Source: Paenirhodobacter ferrireducens
GTDB taxonomy: Bacteria > Pseudomonadota > Alphaproteobacteria > Rhodobacterales > Rhodobacteraceae
DNA length: 64,000 nt
Assembly (NCBI RefSeq): GCF_004022265.1
Contig: NZ_SAVB01000019.1
Span: 60,697-124,696 of the forward strand
Direction: 5' to 3'
A program made the position numbers and the translations under genes. This document shows positions 24,802 through 34,976 of the stretch, piece after piece. The notes under the pieces were generated by a model. It ran no database searches, had not been told where the DNA came from, and worked only from the letters and a program-made list of their open reading frames with translations. Every line of letters begins with the position of its first letter. Within the stretch, counting starts at the first letter, position 1.

Positions 24802-25494
24802 ATGCTGACGCGCAAGCAAATGGAATTGCTGGATTTCATCCAGAAGCGGGTGGCACGCGACGGCGTGCCGCCCTCCTTTGACGAAATGAAGGACGCGCTT
24901 TCCCTGCGCTCGAAGTCGGGGATCCACCGGCTGATCACCGCGCTCGAGGAGCGCGGCTTCATCCGCCGCCTTGCACACCGCGCCCGCGCGATCGAGATCG
25001 TGAAGCTGCCCGACGCGATGGAAACCGCAAAGCCCGGCTTCACGCCGCGGGTGATCGAGGGCGAGAAGGTGGCCCCGCCGCGCGCCGCGCTGCCGGTCGA
25101 GGCGGTGCATGCGCTCGAGCTGCCGGTGATGGGGCGGATCGCCGCCGGCGTGCCGATCGAGGCGATTGCCGAGATCTCGCATCACATCGCGGTGCCGGGC
25201 GCGATGCTCTCGGGCCGGGGCGAGCATTACGCGCTCGAGGTGCGGGGCGATTCGATGATCGGCATCGGCATCAATGACGGCGACATCGTGGTGATCCGCG
25301 AACAGGGCACCGCCGACAACGGTGATATCGTGGTGGCGCTGGTCGACGGGCACGAGGCGACGCTGAAGCGCTATCTGCGCCGCGGCGCGATGATCGCGCT
25401 CGAGGCGGCGAACCCCGAGTACGAGACCCGGATGCTGCGCGAGGATCAGGTCAAGGTGCAGGGCCGGCTTGTCGGGCTGATCCGCAGCTACTGA
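24802..25494 (+). CDS. lexA: LexA, SOS-response repressor
   Basis: A 230-residue repressor. The winged-helix DNA-binding domain (1-65) begins [16 protein letters not shown] and contains [24 protein letters not shown]. The hinge is followed by the self-cleavage site Ala115-Gly116 in GRIAAGVP, then catalytic Ser151 in [10 protein letters not shown] and Lys189 in ATLKRY. Length is typical of alphaproteobacteria. It represses DNA-damage genes until RecA filaments trigger autocleavage. Its stop codon lies within the end of the convergent comEC gene (7-bp overlap). Confidence 0.97.
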   Translation: MLTRKQMELLDFIQKRVARDGVPPSFDEMKDALSLRSKSGIHRLITALEERGFIRRLAHRARAIEIVKLPDAMETAKPGFTPRVIEGEKVAPPRAALPVEAVHALELPVMGRIAAGVPIEAIAEISHHIAVPGAMLSGRGEHYALEVRGDSMIGIGINDGDIVVIREQGTADNGDIVVALVDGHEATLKRYLRRGAMIALEAANPEYETRMLREDQVKVQGRLVGLIRSY

Positions 25495-27611
25495 CGGCGC
25501 GGGCGCCCGCTCCAGCGCCGCGCGCCCTGCCCCGGGCCGATCTGCCGGCCCTCCGCGGCAAAGGCCACGCCGCCCGCGCGCAGCCGGTCCCGGTCCCAGA
25601 TCTCGCAGCCCGCGGGGGCCGGATCGGGTGCGGGAGCCGCCAGAATGACGAGGGCGTCGTCGTGGCAGGCGGCGCTCAGCGCCGCGAGCGCGCCGGTGCC
25701 ACTCAGATGCACCACAGTGCGGCCATTCCAGGTGGCGACGCGGGCGCCGCGCGGGCCGGAGAACCCCGGACGGGCAGCGGCCAGTTCAGGCGTGGCATCG
25801 TCGCCATCGGCCTTTAGCCAGCTTTCGGCGACGAAGGCGGCACCGGGTTTCGACAGCGCCCGGCCCTCTGCGGTCACCAGCCCGACCAGCGCCGCCTCGG
25901 GCGCGATCAGCAGCGCGGGCCGCACCGCCGTTCCCCACAGCCCCGCCGCCACGGCCATCGCGGAAAGCCCCGCAATGCGCGGCAACCCGCGCGCCAGAAC
26001 CGCCAGCAGCGCGCCAAGCGCCAGCAACGGCAGCACCGCGGCGGGCGGCGCCGGAACGGCGATCACCGCACCATCGAGCGCCGCGACCCGCTCGGCCACG
26101 AAGATCATCCAGCGCGTGCCCTGCTCCATCACCCGCAGCGCCGGCGCGGCCAGGCCAAGGGGCGCGAGCAGCGCCGCGATGACGCCCGCCGGCATCACCA
26201 GCGTGCCCATCACCGGCACCGCGAGCAGGTTCGCCACCAGCCCGTATTCCGCGACCCGACCGAAATGCGCGGCCGCAATCGGCGCCGTCGCCGTGCCCGC
26301 GACGAGCGAGGTCAGCACCAGCATCGCCACCGGGCGCACCAGCCACGGCAGGCGCGGCGCGATCCGCGCCCAGGGGCCGAAGGCCAGCACCAGCGCCACC
26401 GTCGCGGCAAAAGACATCTGGAAGCCGGGCTCGGTCAGGCTTTCGGGTTCGAGCACCAGCAGCACCAGCGCCGCCAGCGCCACCGTGCGCAGCGAGATCG
26501 CGCGCCGGTCGAGCAGCACCGCCAGCAGCATCGCCCCGGTCATCAGCCAGGCCCGGGTGGTCGCCACCTCGGTCCCGGCGAGCCAGAGGTACAGGGTCGA
26601 GGCCACCAGCGCCACCGCCGCCGCGATCTTCTTCACCGGCCAGATCAGCGCGAAGGGGCCGACGGCGGCGAGGCCATAGCGGATCGCCGCGAAGACAAAG
26701 CCCGCCAGCATTCCCATGTGCAGCCCCGAGATCGAGATGATGTGATAGAGGTTCGCCGCCCGCATCACCGCATTCGTCGCCTCGGAAATCCCCGACCGGT
26801 CGCCGGTCATCAGCGCCGCGGCGACGGCCCCCGCCTGCCCCGGCATCCGCGCCTGCATCGCCGCCGAGAGCCGCAGCCGCAGCCGGTGGCCGGCCAGCGC
26901 CCGGTCGTGCGGGTCGGGGGGCGACACACGCAGCACCGGGCCGCGGGCGAAACCGACCGCCCCCAGCCCTTCGAACCACGCCGTGCGACGAAAATCCCAG
27001 GCACCGGGTTCGGCGGGCGGCGCGGGCGGCTGCAGGTTCGCGGTCAGCATCACCCGCTCGCCCGGTTCGGGCAGCGCGGCGGTCTCGGGGCGCAGCGTCA
27101 CGCGCAGCATCTCGGGTCTGCGGGCGGGGTCGATGCCGGTCAGCTGCACCGCATCGAGGGTCAGCCGGATCCGGTCGCGCGACGAGCGGTCGACCCGCAG
27201 CACCCGCCCCTCGACCGGACCGTCATAACGAAAGGGCAGCACGGGGGCCGCAACCGCCCCGGCCCGCGCCTCGGCCAGAAGCACCCCGGCCGCCAGCAGC
27301 GCCAGAAGCGCCGCGGGAAAGCGCAAGGGCTCCGCCCCGCGCGCCCAGATCAGCAACGCAACGACGGCAAGCCCGCCAAGCCCCCAGATCACCGCCGCGG
27401 GCGGGTCGACGGGCGCGGCGAACCACGCCCCGATCCCCGTGCCAAGCGCCACCGGCGCCCAGAGCGGCAGGTCGAGCCGCGCCCGCACCAGCGCCCCCGC
27501 CGGATCGTCGAGCCCCACGCCAAGCGCCCGCGCCAGCCCCGCCCGCAGCGCGGCCGCGGGCCGGCGCGCCGGTGCGCGCCCGGTCGTGATCGCGCTCCCC
27601 GGCTCGGACAC
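25488..27611 (-). CDS. comEC: ComEC/Rec2-family competence membrane protein
   Basis: A 707-residue polytopic protein proposed to carry single-stranded DNA across the inner membrane. An N-terminal membrane/DUF4131 part contains an OB-like segment ([23 protein letters not shown]). The Competence domain core follows with [28 protein letters not shown] and [24 protein letters not shown]. The C-terminal soluble part is short (about 130 residues) and shows no clear HxHxDH metallo-beta-lactamase motif, so a full nuclease domain seems absent. The start codon is GTG. The gene converges on lexA with overlapping ends. Other competence genes are not in the window. Confidence 0.9.
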   Translation of the reverse strand: MSEPGSAITTGRAPARRPAAALRAGLARALGVGLDDPAGALVRARLDLPLWAPVALGTGIGAWFAAPVDPPAAVIWGLGGLAVVALLIWARGAEPLRFPAALLALLAAGVLLAEARAGAVAAPVLPFRYDGPVEGRVLRVDRSSRDRIRLTLDAVQLTGIDPARRPEMLRVTLRPETAALPEPGERVMLTANLQPPAPPAEPGAWDFRRTAWFEGLGAVGFARGPVLRVSPPDPHDRALAGHRLRLRLSAAMQARMPGQAGAVAAALMTGDRSGISEATNAVMRAANLYHIISISGLHMGMLAGFVFAAIRYGLAAVGPFALIWPVKKIAAAVALVASTLYLWLAGTEVATTRAWLMTGAMLLAVLLDRRAISLRTVALAALVLLVLEPESLTEPGFQMSFAATVALVLAFGPWARIAPRLPWLVRPVAMLVLTSLVAGTATAPIAAAHFGRVAEYGLVANLLAVPVMGTLVMPAGVIAALLAPLGLAAPALRVMEQGTRWMIFVAERVAALDGAVIAVPAPPAAVLPLLALGALLAVLARGLPRIAGLSAMAVAAGLWGTAVRPALLIAPEAALVGLVTAEGRALSKPGAAFVAESWLKADGDDATPELAAARPGFSGPRGARVATWNGRTVVHLSGTGALAALSAACHDDALVILAAPAPDPAPAGCEIWDRDRLRAGGVAFAAEGRQIGPGQGARRWSGRPRRQ

Positions 27612-27733
27612 CTTGTTTCTCTGCCCCTCCGCGCTTAGACAGACGCCGAAGGTCAGCCTAGTGGCTGCATGGTTTACAGATCGTTAACAACGCCCCTCCC
27701 GGCGCCCGCCGGACCGGGCGAGAAAGGCCCCCG

Positions 27734-29134
27734 ATGTCGCAAAAGATCGTCACCCGCTTCGCCCCCTCGCCGACCGGCTACCTGCATATCGGCGGGGCCC
27801 GCACGGCGCTGTTCAACTGGCTCTTCGCGCGCGGCCACGGCGGCACCTTCCTGCTGCGCATCGAGGACACCGACCGCGCCCGCTCGACCCCCGAGGCGAC
27901 GGCGGCGATCCTGAAGGGGCTCGAGTGGCTCGGCCTTGATTATGACGGCGAGGTGGTGAGCCAGTTCGAGCGCGTGCCGCGGCATGCCGAGGTGGCGCGC
28001 GAGATGCTCGCGCGCGGCGCGGCCTACAAGTGCTTCTCGACGCAGGAAGAGATCGAGGCGTTCCGCGAGAAGGCGAAGGCCGAGGGCACCTCGCAGCTCT
28101 TCCGCTCGCCCTGGCGCGACGCCGATCCCTCGACTTATCCGGATGCGCCCTATGTGATCCGGCTGAAGGCACCGCGCGAGGGCGCGACGGTGGTGCACGA
28201 CAAGGTGCAGGGCGATGTGACGGTGCGCAACGATCAGCTTGACGACATGGTCTGCCTGCGCTCGGACGGCACGCCGACCTACATGCTCGCCGTGGTGGTC
28301 GACGATCACGACATGGGCGTGACCCATGTGATCCGCGGCGACGACCATCTGGTGAACGCGGCCCGGCAGATGCAGATCTATCTCGCCATGGGCTGGGACG
28401 TGCCGGTCTATGCTCATATCCCGCTGATCCACGGGCCGGACGGCAAGAAGCTGTCGAAGCGGCACGGCGCGGTCGGGCTCGAGCAGTATCAGGCCATGGG
28501 CTATCCGGCGGCGGGGATGCGCAACTATCTGGCGCGACTCGGCTGGAGCCACGGCGATGATGAATTCTTCACCGACGAACAGGCGAAAAGCTGGTTCGAG
28601 CTGGAAGGAATCGGCCGCTCCCCCGCCCGTCTCGACTTCAAGAAGCTCGAGAACATCTGCGGCCGGCACATGGCTGTGGCCGATGATGACGCGCTGATGC
28701 CGCAGGTCGCGGGCTATCTTGAGGCCGCCGAGCTGCCCGCCCTGACCGAAACGCAGGCGAAAGGACTGCGCGCGGCGATGCCCTACATCAAGGCTAGCGC
28801 GAAGACCTTCCCGCAACTCATTGAAAAGGCCCACTTCGCTCTGGTGCAGCGGCCGGTCGACGTGGACGAGAAGGCAGCAAAACAGCTCGATCCGGTATCC
28901 CGTGGTATACTGAAAGAATTGACGCCGCGCCTGCAAAATGCTAGCTGGACGCGCGAAGATCTGGAGGCCATCGTGAAGCAGGTTGCGGAGGAGAAAGACC
29001 TCGGACTCGGCAAGCTGGCCTCCCCCCTGCGTGCCGCACTCGCGGGACGGTCGGTGACCCCCGGTGTGTTCGATATGATGTATGTCCTCGGCCGGGAGGA
29101 GACCTTGGCCAGGGTGAACGATCAGGCGGCCTGA
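27734..29134 (+). CDS. gltX: glutamyl-tRNA synthetase
   Basis: A 466-residue class I aminoacyl-tRNA synthetase. The HIGH motif is [11 protein letters not shown] (His at about 18), and KLSKRHG near residue 238 is the KMSKS motif. Between them are [13 protein letters not shown] and [24 protein letters not shown]. The C-terminal anticodon-binding region follows. A segment at about 28780-28960 uses noticeably more A/T than the rest of the gene. It diverges from comEC with a 122-bp gap that should carry both promoters. Confidence 0.96.
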   Translation: MSQKIVTRFAPSPTGYLHIGGARTALFNWLFARGHGGTFLLRIEDTDRARSTPEATAAILKGLEWLGLDYDGEVVSQFERVPRHAEVAREMLARGAAYKCFSTQEEIEAFREKAKAEGTSQLFRSPWRDADPSTYPDAPYVIRLKAPREGATVVHDKVQGDVTVRNDQLDDMVCLRSDGTPTYMLAVVVDDHDMGVTHVIRGDDHLVNAARQMQIYLAMGWDVPVYAHIPLIHGPDGKKLSKRHGAVGLEQYQAMGYPAAGMRNYLARLGWSHGDDEFFTDEQAKSWFELEGIGRSPARLDFKKLENICGRHMAVADDDALMPQVAGYLEAAELPALTETQAKGLRAAMPYIKASAKTFPQLIEKAHFALVQRPVDVDEKAAKQLDPVSRGILKELTPRLQNASWTREDLEAIVKQVAEEKDLGLGKLASPLRAALAGRSVTPGVFDMMYVLGREETLARVNDQAA

Positions 29135-29209
29135 GGGCGGGCCGCCTCTCCGGTGAAACCGGACCCAACAGACCGGCGCGCCCAGCCGGACGACAGGAAA
29201 GGGAAGCTC

Positions 29210-30505
29210 ATGGCTGACACGAAACGAACTGCCACACTGACGCTCGACGGCAAAACCTACGAGCTGCCGGTTCTCTCGCCCACCGTGGGTCCGGATGTGA
29301 TCGACATCCGCAAGCTCTATGGCCAGGCCGATGTCTTCACCTACGACCCCGGTTTCACCTCGACCGCCGCCTGTGAGTCGGCGATCACCTATATCGACGG
29401 CGACAAGGGCGAGCTGCTCTATCGCGGCTACCCGATCGACCAGCTGGCCGAGAAGTCCCATTACCTCGAAGTCTGCTACCTGCTGCTGAACGGCGAGCTG
29501 CCGACCCGCCAGCAGATGGAGGACTTCGAGTACCGGATTACCCGGCACACCATGCTGCACGAGCAGATCCAGTATTTCTTCCGCGGTTTCCGTCGTGACG
29601 CCCACCCGATGGCGACCATGGTCGGCGTCGTCGGCGCGCTCTCGTCCTTCTACCACGACAGCCTCGACATCAACGACCCGTGGCAGCGCGAAGTGGCGTC
29701 GATGCGCCTCATCGCGAAGCTGCCGACGATCGCCGCCTGGGCCTACAAGTACTCGATCGGCCAGCCCTTCGTCTATCCGCGCAACGAGCTGAGCTACGCC
29801 GAGAACTTCCTGCACATGTGCTTCTCGGTTCCGGCCGAGCCCTATCACGTGGAGCCGGCGCTGGCGAAGGCGATGGACCGCATCTTCACCCTGCATGCGG
29901 ACCACGAGCAGAACGCCTCCACCTCGACCGTGCGTCTCGCCGGTTCCTCGGGCGCGAACCCGTTTGCCTGCATCGCCGCCGGCATCGCCTGCCTCTGGGG
30001 CCCGGCGCATGGTGGCGCCAACCAGGCCTGCCTCGAGATGCTGCGCGAGATCGGCTCGGTTGACCGGATCCCGGAATTCATCGCCCGCGCCAAGGACAAG
30101 AACGATCCCTTCCGCCTGATGGGCTTCGGCCACCGCGTCTACAAGAACTTCGACCCGCGCGCGAAGGTGATGAAGGAATCGGCCGACGAGGTGCTCGAAC
30201 TGCTCGGCATCCACAACAACCCGACGCTGCAGGTCGCCAAGGAACTCGAGCGCATCGCGCTGCACGACGAGTATTTCGTTTCGAAGAAGCTCTATCCGAA
30301 CGTCGACTTCTACTCGGGCATCATCCTCGAGGCGATGGGCTTCCCGACCTCGATGTTCACGCCGATCTTCGCGCTGTCGCGCACCGTCGGCTGGATCTCG
30401 CAGTGGAAGGAAATGATCGGCGACCCCACCGGCAAGATCGGCCGTCCGCGGCAGCTCTACACCGGCGCGACCTTCCGCGACTACGTCGACGTCGACGCGC
30501 GCTGA
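29210..30505 (+). CDS. gltA: citrate synthase
   Basis: A 431-residue type II citrate synthase that starts the TCA cycle from oxaloacetate and acetyl-CoA. Catalytic regions are visible: [27 protein letters not shown] with the active His, and [16 protein letters not shown] with the second His. The N-terminal domain seen in NADH-regulated gamma-type enzymes is present ([16 protein letters not shown]). I start at 29210 ([20 protein letters not shown]); AGGAAAGGGAAG lies just upstream. Codon use is that of a highly expressed gene. Confidence 0.97.
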   Translation: MADTKRTATLTLDGKTYELPVLSPTVGPDVIDIRKLYGQADVFTYDPGFTSTAACESAITYIDGDKGELLYRGYPIDQLAEKSHYLEVCYLLLNGELPTRQQMEDFEYRITRHTMLHEQIQYFFRGFRRDAHPMATMVGVVGALSSFYHDSLDINDPWQREVASMRLIAKLPTIAAWAYKYSIGQPFVYPRNELSYAENFLHMCFSVPAEPYHVEPALAKAMDRIFTLHADHEQNASTSTVRLAGSSGANPFACIAAGIACLWGPAHGGANQACLEMLREIGSVDRIPEFIARAKDKNDPFRLMGFGHRVYKNFDPRAKVMKESADEVLELLGIHNNPTLQVAKELERIALHDEYFVSKKLYPNVDFYSGIILEAMGFPTSMFTPIFALSRTVGWISQWKEMIGDPTGKIGRPRQLYTGATFRDYVDVDAR

Positions 30506-30525
30506 GGTTCGCCAGAACCACTCGA

Positions 30526-30547
30526 GGGCCGGGGATTTCCCCGGCCC
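30526..30547 (+). terminator. terminator hairpin after gltA
   Basis: A perfect 9-bp stem GGGCCGGGG / CCCCGGCCC with loop ATTT starts 21 bp after the gltA stop. It is followed by TTCGCATAT rather than a pure T-run. Confidence 0.75.
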
Positions 30548-30582
30548 TTCGCATATCTGCCCGAAATCCCGAGCCCCCCGCG

Positions 30583-31002
30583 ATGTCCGACCGCCCGCTG
30601 CGCTACCGCCCGCATCATTTCCTGTGTTCTCTCGGCTTCGAGGGGAAGGGCTATTCCGATGCCTTCACCGCCAACATGACGGCGATCGTCATGGGCCGGT
30701 TGCGCGCCGCGGCGGGAGCCGGGGTGGAGATCGAGGTCACGGCGGCAGCCGACGACATCTGCGCCCCCTGCCCCTCGCGCCGCGGCGAAGGCTGCGACAC
30801 CGCGGCGACGATCGACCGGCTCGATGCGGCCCACGCCCGCGCGCTCGGCCTGACGGCGGGCGACCGGCTGAGCTGGGGCGAAGCGCTCGAGCGGATGCGC
30901 GCGCTGCCCGCCGATGCGCTGACCGAGATCTGCGCGCCGTGCCAATGGCTGCGCTACGGCATGTGCCGTGGCGCCCTCGCCCGGCTGCAATCGGACAGCT
31001 GA
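30583..31002 (+). CDS. DUF1284 protein, Cys-rich
   Basis: A 139-residue protein of the DUF1284 family (LRYRPHHFLCSLGFEGKGYS start). It has seven Cys, including two CAPC motifs (DDICAPCPSRRGEGCD and EICAPCQWLRYGMC), spaced as metal or iron-sulfur ligands might be. A putative [2Fe-2S] or zinc site is an inference; no reaction is known to me. The longer upstream frame lacks similarity, and the ATG at 30583 begins the conserved part. It is about 75 bp from the next gene on the same strand. Confidence 0.78.
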   Translation: MSDRPLRYRPHHFLCSLGFEGKGYSDAFTANMTAIVMGRLRAAAGAGVEIEVTAAADDICAPCPSRRGEGCDTAATIDRLDAAHARALGLTAGDRLSWGEALERMRALPADALTEICAPCQWLRYGMCRGALARLQSDS

Positions 31003-31077
31003 GACCGCAACAGGATGCCGCAGGCGCACCCGCGCGAAACGCTTGCGCGCCGCCTCCCCCTCTGGCAAGGAACCGCC

Positions 31078-31737
31078 ATGAGCACCGAGACCACCGAAAA
31101 GAACATCGCCCTCGTCACCGGCGCCTCGCGCGGGCTTGGCGCGGCACTTGCCGAAACCCTGGCCGCCCAAGGCTGGCACGTGATGGCCGTCGCCCGCACC
31201 GTGGGCGGGCTCGAAGAGCTTGACGACCGGATCCAGGCGGCGGGCGGGTCGGCCTCGCTTGCGCCGCTCGACGTCACCGACCCGGCGCAGATGGAGCATC
31301 TGGCGAATGCGATCGCCGGCCGCTGGGGCCGGATCGGGCTTTGGGCGCACACCGCGATCCACGCCGCGCCGCTGGCGCCCGCGGGCCATATCGACGCCAA
31401 GGACTTCTCGAAATCCGTCGCCACGAATGTCACCGCGACAGCGACGCTGATCCCGCTGGTCGAGCCGCTCCTGCGCGCGGGCGACGGCACCGCGCTCTTC
31501 TTCGACGATCCGCGCGGCGGGCAGAAGTTCTTCGGCGCCTATGGCGCGACCAAGGCCGCGCAGATCGCACTAGCCCGGAGCTGGCAGGCGGAAAACGTCA
31601 AGATCGGTCCGCGCGTGGTGATCGCGGAACCGCGGCCGATGCCCACGGCGACACGCGCGCGCTTCTTCCCCTCGGAAGACCGCGCGCCCCTCGCCGATAT
31701 CCGCGACGAGGCAAAACGCCTCCTCGGCGAGCTCTGA
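31078..31737 (+). CDS. short-chain dehydrogenase/reductase
   Basis: A 219-residue Rossmann-fold oxidoreductase. The cofactor motif [11 protein letters not shown] lies near residues 15-25, and YGATK supplies the catalytic Tyr and Lys. The usual active-site Ser about 13 residues earlier is not obvious (FFDDPRGG). It lacks the NNAG motif in its usual form ([10 protein letters not shown] instead), so it is a divergent member and its substrate is unknown. The ATG at 31078 has AAGGAA upstream; an in-frame start at 31015 would add an unusual Arg-rich leader. Confidence 0.78.
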   Translation: MSTETTEKNIALVTGASRGLGAALAETLAAQGWHVMAVARTVGGLEELDDRIQAAGGSASLAPLDVTDPAQMEHLANAIAGRWGRIGLWAHTAIHAAPLAPAGHIDAKDFSKSVATNVTATATLIPLVEPLLRAGDGTALFFDDPRGGQKFFGAYGATKAAQIALARSWQAENVKIGPRVVIAEPRPMPTATRARFFPSEDRAPLADIRDEAKRLLGEL

Positions 31738-31751
31738 GTCCGGCGGGCGAA

Positions 31752-31918
31752 GGGGGCGCTGCCCCCTCGCGGCTTCGCCGCTCACCCCCGAGGTATTTCG
31801 GGCAAGGAGAAAGCTGGGGCCCGGTTCGGGCGCCGGGGGCTGCGCACGTGGCCCCTTTTGCTTTCATCTTGCCACAAATACCTCGGGGGGAGCGCAGCGG
31901 GGGGGCAGAGCCCCCCTC
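31752..31918. repeat. intergenic inverted-repeat element, copy 1
   Basis: The left arm CCCCCGAGGTATTTCGGGCA... (31785-31814) pairs with 31860-31889 over about 26 of 30 positions, around a 45-bp GC-rich loop. Outer arms with G-runs and C-runs extend the dyad. The 308-bp gap 31738-32045 is filled largely by this element and otherwise shows no gene. Its left arm is identical over 30 bases to that of copy 2 at 34857-34886. Confidence 0.85.
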
Positions 31919-32045
31919 GCCACCCGCGCCGCAGCGCTGCCCTGTGACCACACATCTCGCGGAAATCCCGGCCCGGTCTCCCCGTCGCTTGTCGCGCCCG
32001 CCCTTGCGGGCTAAGCAGGGGCAACACGAGCCGGACGGGGACTTC

Positions 32046-32834
32046 ATGCGCATTCTGATCACCAATGACGACGGCATCCACGCGCCGGGGCTCGAGGTTC
32101 TGCTCGACCTTGCGACCGAGCTGGCCGGACCCGAGGGCGAGGTCTGGACCGTCGCCCCGGCCTTCGAGCAATCGGGCGTCGGCCATTGCATCAGCTACAC
32201 CCGGCCGATGATGATCGCCAAGCACGGCCCGCGCCGCTATGCGGCCGAGGGCAGCCCGGCCGATTGCGTGCTGGCCGGGCTTTACGACGTCTTCGAGGGC
32301 GGCAAGCCCGATCTGGTCCTCTCGGGCGTGAACCGCGGCAACAACTCGGCCGAGAACGCGCTCTATTCCGGCACGCTCGGCGGGGCGATGGAGGCGGCGC
32401 TGCAGGGCGTGCCCGCGATTGCGCTGAGCCAGTTCCTCGGGCCGGACTGCATGGCCGCCGGCATGGACCCGTTCGAGGCCGCGCGCGTGCACGGCCCCGC
32501 GCTCTTGCGTCAGCTGTGGCAGAAGGGGATCTGGGACGACGGCCCCTACCGCGTCTTCTACAGCATCAACTTCCCGCCGGTGCCGGCCGCCGCGGTGAAG
32601 GGCTGGAAAGTGGCGCCGCAGGGTTATCGCACCGACAGCTTCTTCTCGGTCGAGCCGCATCATTCGCCGACCGGGCGGCGGTTCCTCTGGGTCAAGGGCG
32701 GCCCGCAGCACACCGCGACCGCCCCCGGCACCGATGCGGCGCTCAACCTCGAGGGCTGGATCTCGGTCACGCCGATGCGCTGCGACCTCACCGCCCATGA
32801 CGTTCTGGCCGAGCTGGAGGCACGCCTCGCATGA
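32046..32834 (+). CDS. surE: 5'/3'-nucleotidase SurE
   Basis: A 262-residue metal-dependent nucleotidase. The N-terminal signature [19 protein letters not shown] provides the Asp-Asp metal site. [16 protein letters not shown] and [42 protein letters not shown] are hallmark SurE motifs. The ATG at 32046 is directly at the conserved start. It overlaps pcm by ATGA, an ancient surE-pcm pairing linked to repair and stationary-phase survival. Confidence 0.96.
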   Translation: MRILITNDDGIHAPGLEVLLDLATELAGPEGEVWTVAPAFEQSGVGHCISYTRPMMIAKHGPRRYAAEGSPADCVLAGLYDVFEGGKPDLVLSGVNRGNNSAENALYSGTLGGAMEAALQGVPAIALSQFLGPDCMAAGMDPFEAARVHGPALLRQLWQKGIWDDGPYRVFYSINFPPVPAAAVKGWKVAPQGYRTDSFFSVEPHHSPTGRRFLWVKGGPQHTATAPGTDAALNLEGWISVTPMRCDLTAHDVLAELEARLA

Positions 32835-33499
32835 CCGACACGCCCGAGGAGGACGGCATCGAACCGATCGCCGAGCGCAAGATGCGCTTCCTCTTCGCGC
32901 TGCGCTCCAAGGGCGTGACGGATGCGCGGGTGCTGGCCGCGATGGAACGGGTCGATCGCGGCCCTTTCGTGCGCGGCCTCTTCGCCGAGCGCGCCTATGA
33001 GGACATGCCGCTGCCCATTGCCTGCGGCCAGACGATCTCGCAGCCCTCGGTCGTCGGGCTGATGACCCAGGCGCTTGGCGTCGGGCCGCGCGACACCGTG
33101 CTCGAGATCGGCACCGGCTCGGGCTATCAGGCGGCGGTGCTGAGCCTGCTCGCCCGCCGCGTCTACACTGTCGACCGCTTTCGCCGTCTGGTGCGCGAGG
33201 CCTCCGAGATCTTCGCGACCCTGGCGATCCCGAACATCGTCGCGATCGCCGGCGACGGCACCCGCGGCCTGCCCGACCAGGCACCCTTCGACCGCATCCT
33301 GGTGACTGCCGCGGCCGAGGATCCGCCCGGCCCCCTGTTGTCCCAGCTGAAGATCGGCGGTATCATGGTGCTTCCGGTCGGCCAGTCGGACACGGTTCAA
33401 AGCCTGATCCGCGTGCGCCGCCTCGAGACCGGTTTCGATTACGAAGAATTGCGCCCCGTGCGTTTCGTGCCGCTTGTCGAGGGCATGGCAAGCGACTGA
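32831..33499 (+). CDS. pcm: protein-L-isoaspartate O-methyltransferase
   Basis: A 222-residue SAM-dependent repair enzyme that methylates isoaspartyl residues in damaged proteins. Conserved segments are [18 protein letters not shown], the SAM motif [27 protein letters not shown] and [13 protein letters not shown]. Length fits the family. It overlaps surE and is 32 bp from the nlpD-like gene. Confidence 0.95.
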   Translation: MTDTPEEDGIEPIAERKMRFLFALRSKGVTDARVLAAMERVDRGPFVRGLFAERAYEDMPLPIACGQTISQPSVVGLMTQALGVGPRDTVLEIGTGSGYQAAVLSLLARRVYTVDRFRRLVREASEIFATLAIPNIVAIAGDGTRGLPDQAPFDRILVTAAAEDPPGPLLSQLKIGGIMVLPVGQSDTVQSLIRVRRLETGFDYEELRPVRFVPLVEGMASD

Positions 33500-33531
33500 G
33501 GACCAAGGCCCCGGCGACAGGGGCCACCAAG

Positions 33532-34809
33532 ATGACGAGGACCGAGCCGATGACCGCTTCCCTGCGCCAGCCCCTTTCCCTGCCGCGCCGTGCGGCGCCG
33601 CGCCTGCTGCTGGCAGGCTGCGCGCTTGCGACGCTTGCCGCCTGCTCCGACATGGACGCCGACCTGCGCGGCTTCGGCAAGCTCGGTTTCGACACCAGCT
33701 CTGCCGCGCGCAACGCCACTGCCGCCCGCCCCGAGCCCGACAGCCGCGGCGTGATCTCCTATCCGAACTTCCAGGTCGCCGTGGCGCGCCGCGGCGATAC
33801 CGTTGCCACCGTCGCGACCCGCGTCGGCGTGAATGCGGAGGAGCTCGCCCGCCACAATGCGATCTCGTCGAACACGCCGCTGAACCGGGGCGAGGTGCTG
33901 GCGCTGCCGCGCCGCGTGGCCGAACCGGTCGCCACTGCGGCGACCACCGCCGTCGCCCCCGCCGCCACGGCCACCGGCACCGGTGCCGAGCGCATCGACA
34001 TCACCTCGCTCGCCTCCTCGGCGATCGACCGCGCCGCGGCAAACGGCAGCACCACCGTGCCCCCCGCACCGGCAAGCTCCGCCCCGACCCCGGCAAAACC
34101 TGCGACCGGAATGCAGCCCGCCTCGGCCGAGCCGGTGCGCCACAAGGTCGCCCGCGGCGAGACCGCCTATTCGATCGCGCGCTATTACAATGTCTCGGCC
34201 AAGGCGCTCGCCGAATGGAACGGCCTGCCGGCGGATCTGAGCGTGCGCGAGGGGCAGTACCTGCTGATCCCGGTCGCCGCCACCGGCACGCAGACCGCAA
34301 GCGCGGCGGCGGTGACGCCGCCCGGCGCGACCTCGCCCACGCCCGAGCCACCCTCGGCCTCGAAGCCGCTGCCCGCCGAGAGCCCGGTCAAGGCCTCGGC
34401 CCCGGTCGACACCTCGGGCGTGCCGAACCTCGGCGCCACCCGCACGGCGGCCTCGGCGACCTCGCAGCTCGAGATGCCGGTGGCGGGCTCGATCATCCGC
34501 CCCTATGTGAAGGGCAAGAACGACGGCGTCGACATCAAGGCCACCGCCGGCACGCCGATCAGGGCCGCCGAGGCCGGTACGGTCGCGGCGATTACCAAGG
34601 ACACCGAACAGGTGCCGATCCTGGTGCTGCGCCACGCGAACGGGCTGCTGACGGTCTATGCCAATATCGACGGCATCGCAGTGAAGAAGGGCGATACGGT
34701 GAAGCGCGGCCAGGCGATTGCGAAGCTCCGCGCGGGCGAACCGGCCTTCGTGCATTTCGAGGTCCGCAAGGGCTACGATTCCGTCGACCCGATGCCCTAC
34801 CTGCAATGA
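33532..34809 (+). CDS. NlpD-like lipoprotein with two LysM repeats and degenerate LytM domain
   Basis: A 425-residue envelope protein. The N-terminus carries a lipobox (LATLAACSD, Cys at about 38; LLLAGC is an alternative at 30). LysM repeats lie at about 83-125 and 203-248 and bind peptidoglycan. The C-terminal M23/LytM domain (about 320-425) seems to have lost zinc ligands: KNDGVDIKA has Asn where HxxxD expects His, and FVHFEVRKG has Phe for the first His of HxH. That matches E. coli NlpD, which activates an amidase rather than cutting the wall itself. An ATG at 33550 is an alternative start. The surE-pcm-nlpD order is conserved across proteobacteria. Confidence 0.88.
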   Translation: MTRTEPMTASLRQPLSLPRRAAPRLLLAGCALATLAACSDMDADLRGFGKLGFDTSSAARNATAARPEPDSRGVISYPNFQVAVARRGDTVATVATRVGVNAEELARHNAISSNTPLNRGEVLALPRRVAEPVATAATTAVAPAATATGTGAERIDITSLASSAIDRAAANGSTTVPPAPASSAPTPAKPATGMQPASAEPVRHKVARGETAYSIARYYNVSAKALAEWNGLPADLSVREGQYLLIPVAATGTQTASAAAVTPPGATSPTPEPPSASKPLPAESPVKASAPVDTSGVPNLGATRTAASATSQLEMPVAGSIIRPYVKGKNDGVDIKATAGTPIRAAEAGTVAAITKDTEQVPILVLRHANGLLTVYANIDGIAVKKGDTVKRGQAIAKLRAGEPAFVHFEVRKGYDSVDPMPYLQ

Positions 34810-34816
34810 CGCAAGC

Positions 34817-34960
34817 CGGGGGCGCCGCCCCCGCTTTTGCCTGCCGGCAAAATTCACCCCCGAGGTATTTCGGGCAAGGAGAAAGCCCGGGCCCTTCCCG
34901 CTTCCAATTGCCGCAAATATCCCCGGGGGTGTCCGAAGGGCGGAGGGCAGCGCCCCCCCC
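34817..34960. repeat. intergenic inverted-repeat element, copy 2
   Basis: The left arm at 34857-34886 (CCCCCGAGGTATTTCGGGCA...) is identical over 30 bases to copy 1. It pairs imperfectly with 34900-34929. Flanking G/C-run arms resemble copy 1. It separates the convergent nlpD-like and ATPase genes and could terminate both. Confidence 0.85.
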
Positions 34961-34976
34961 TTGCCCGCTCTCCGCC

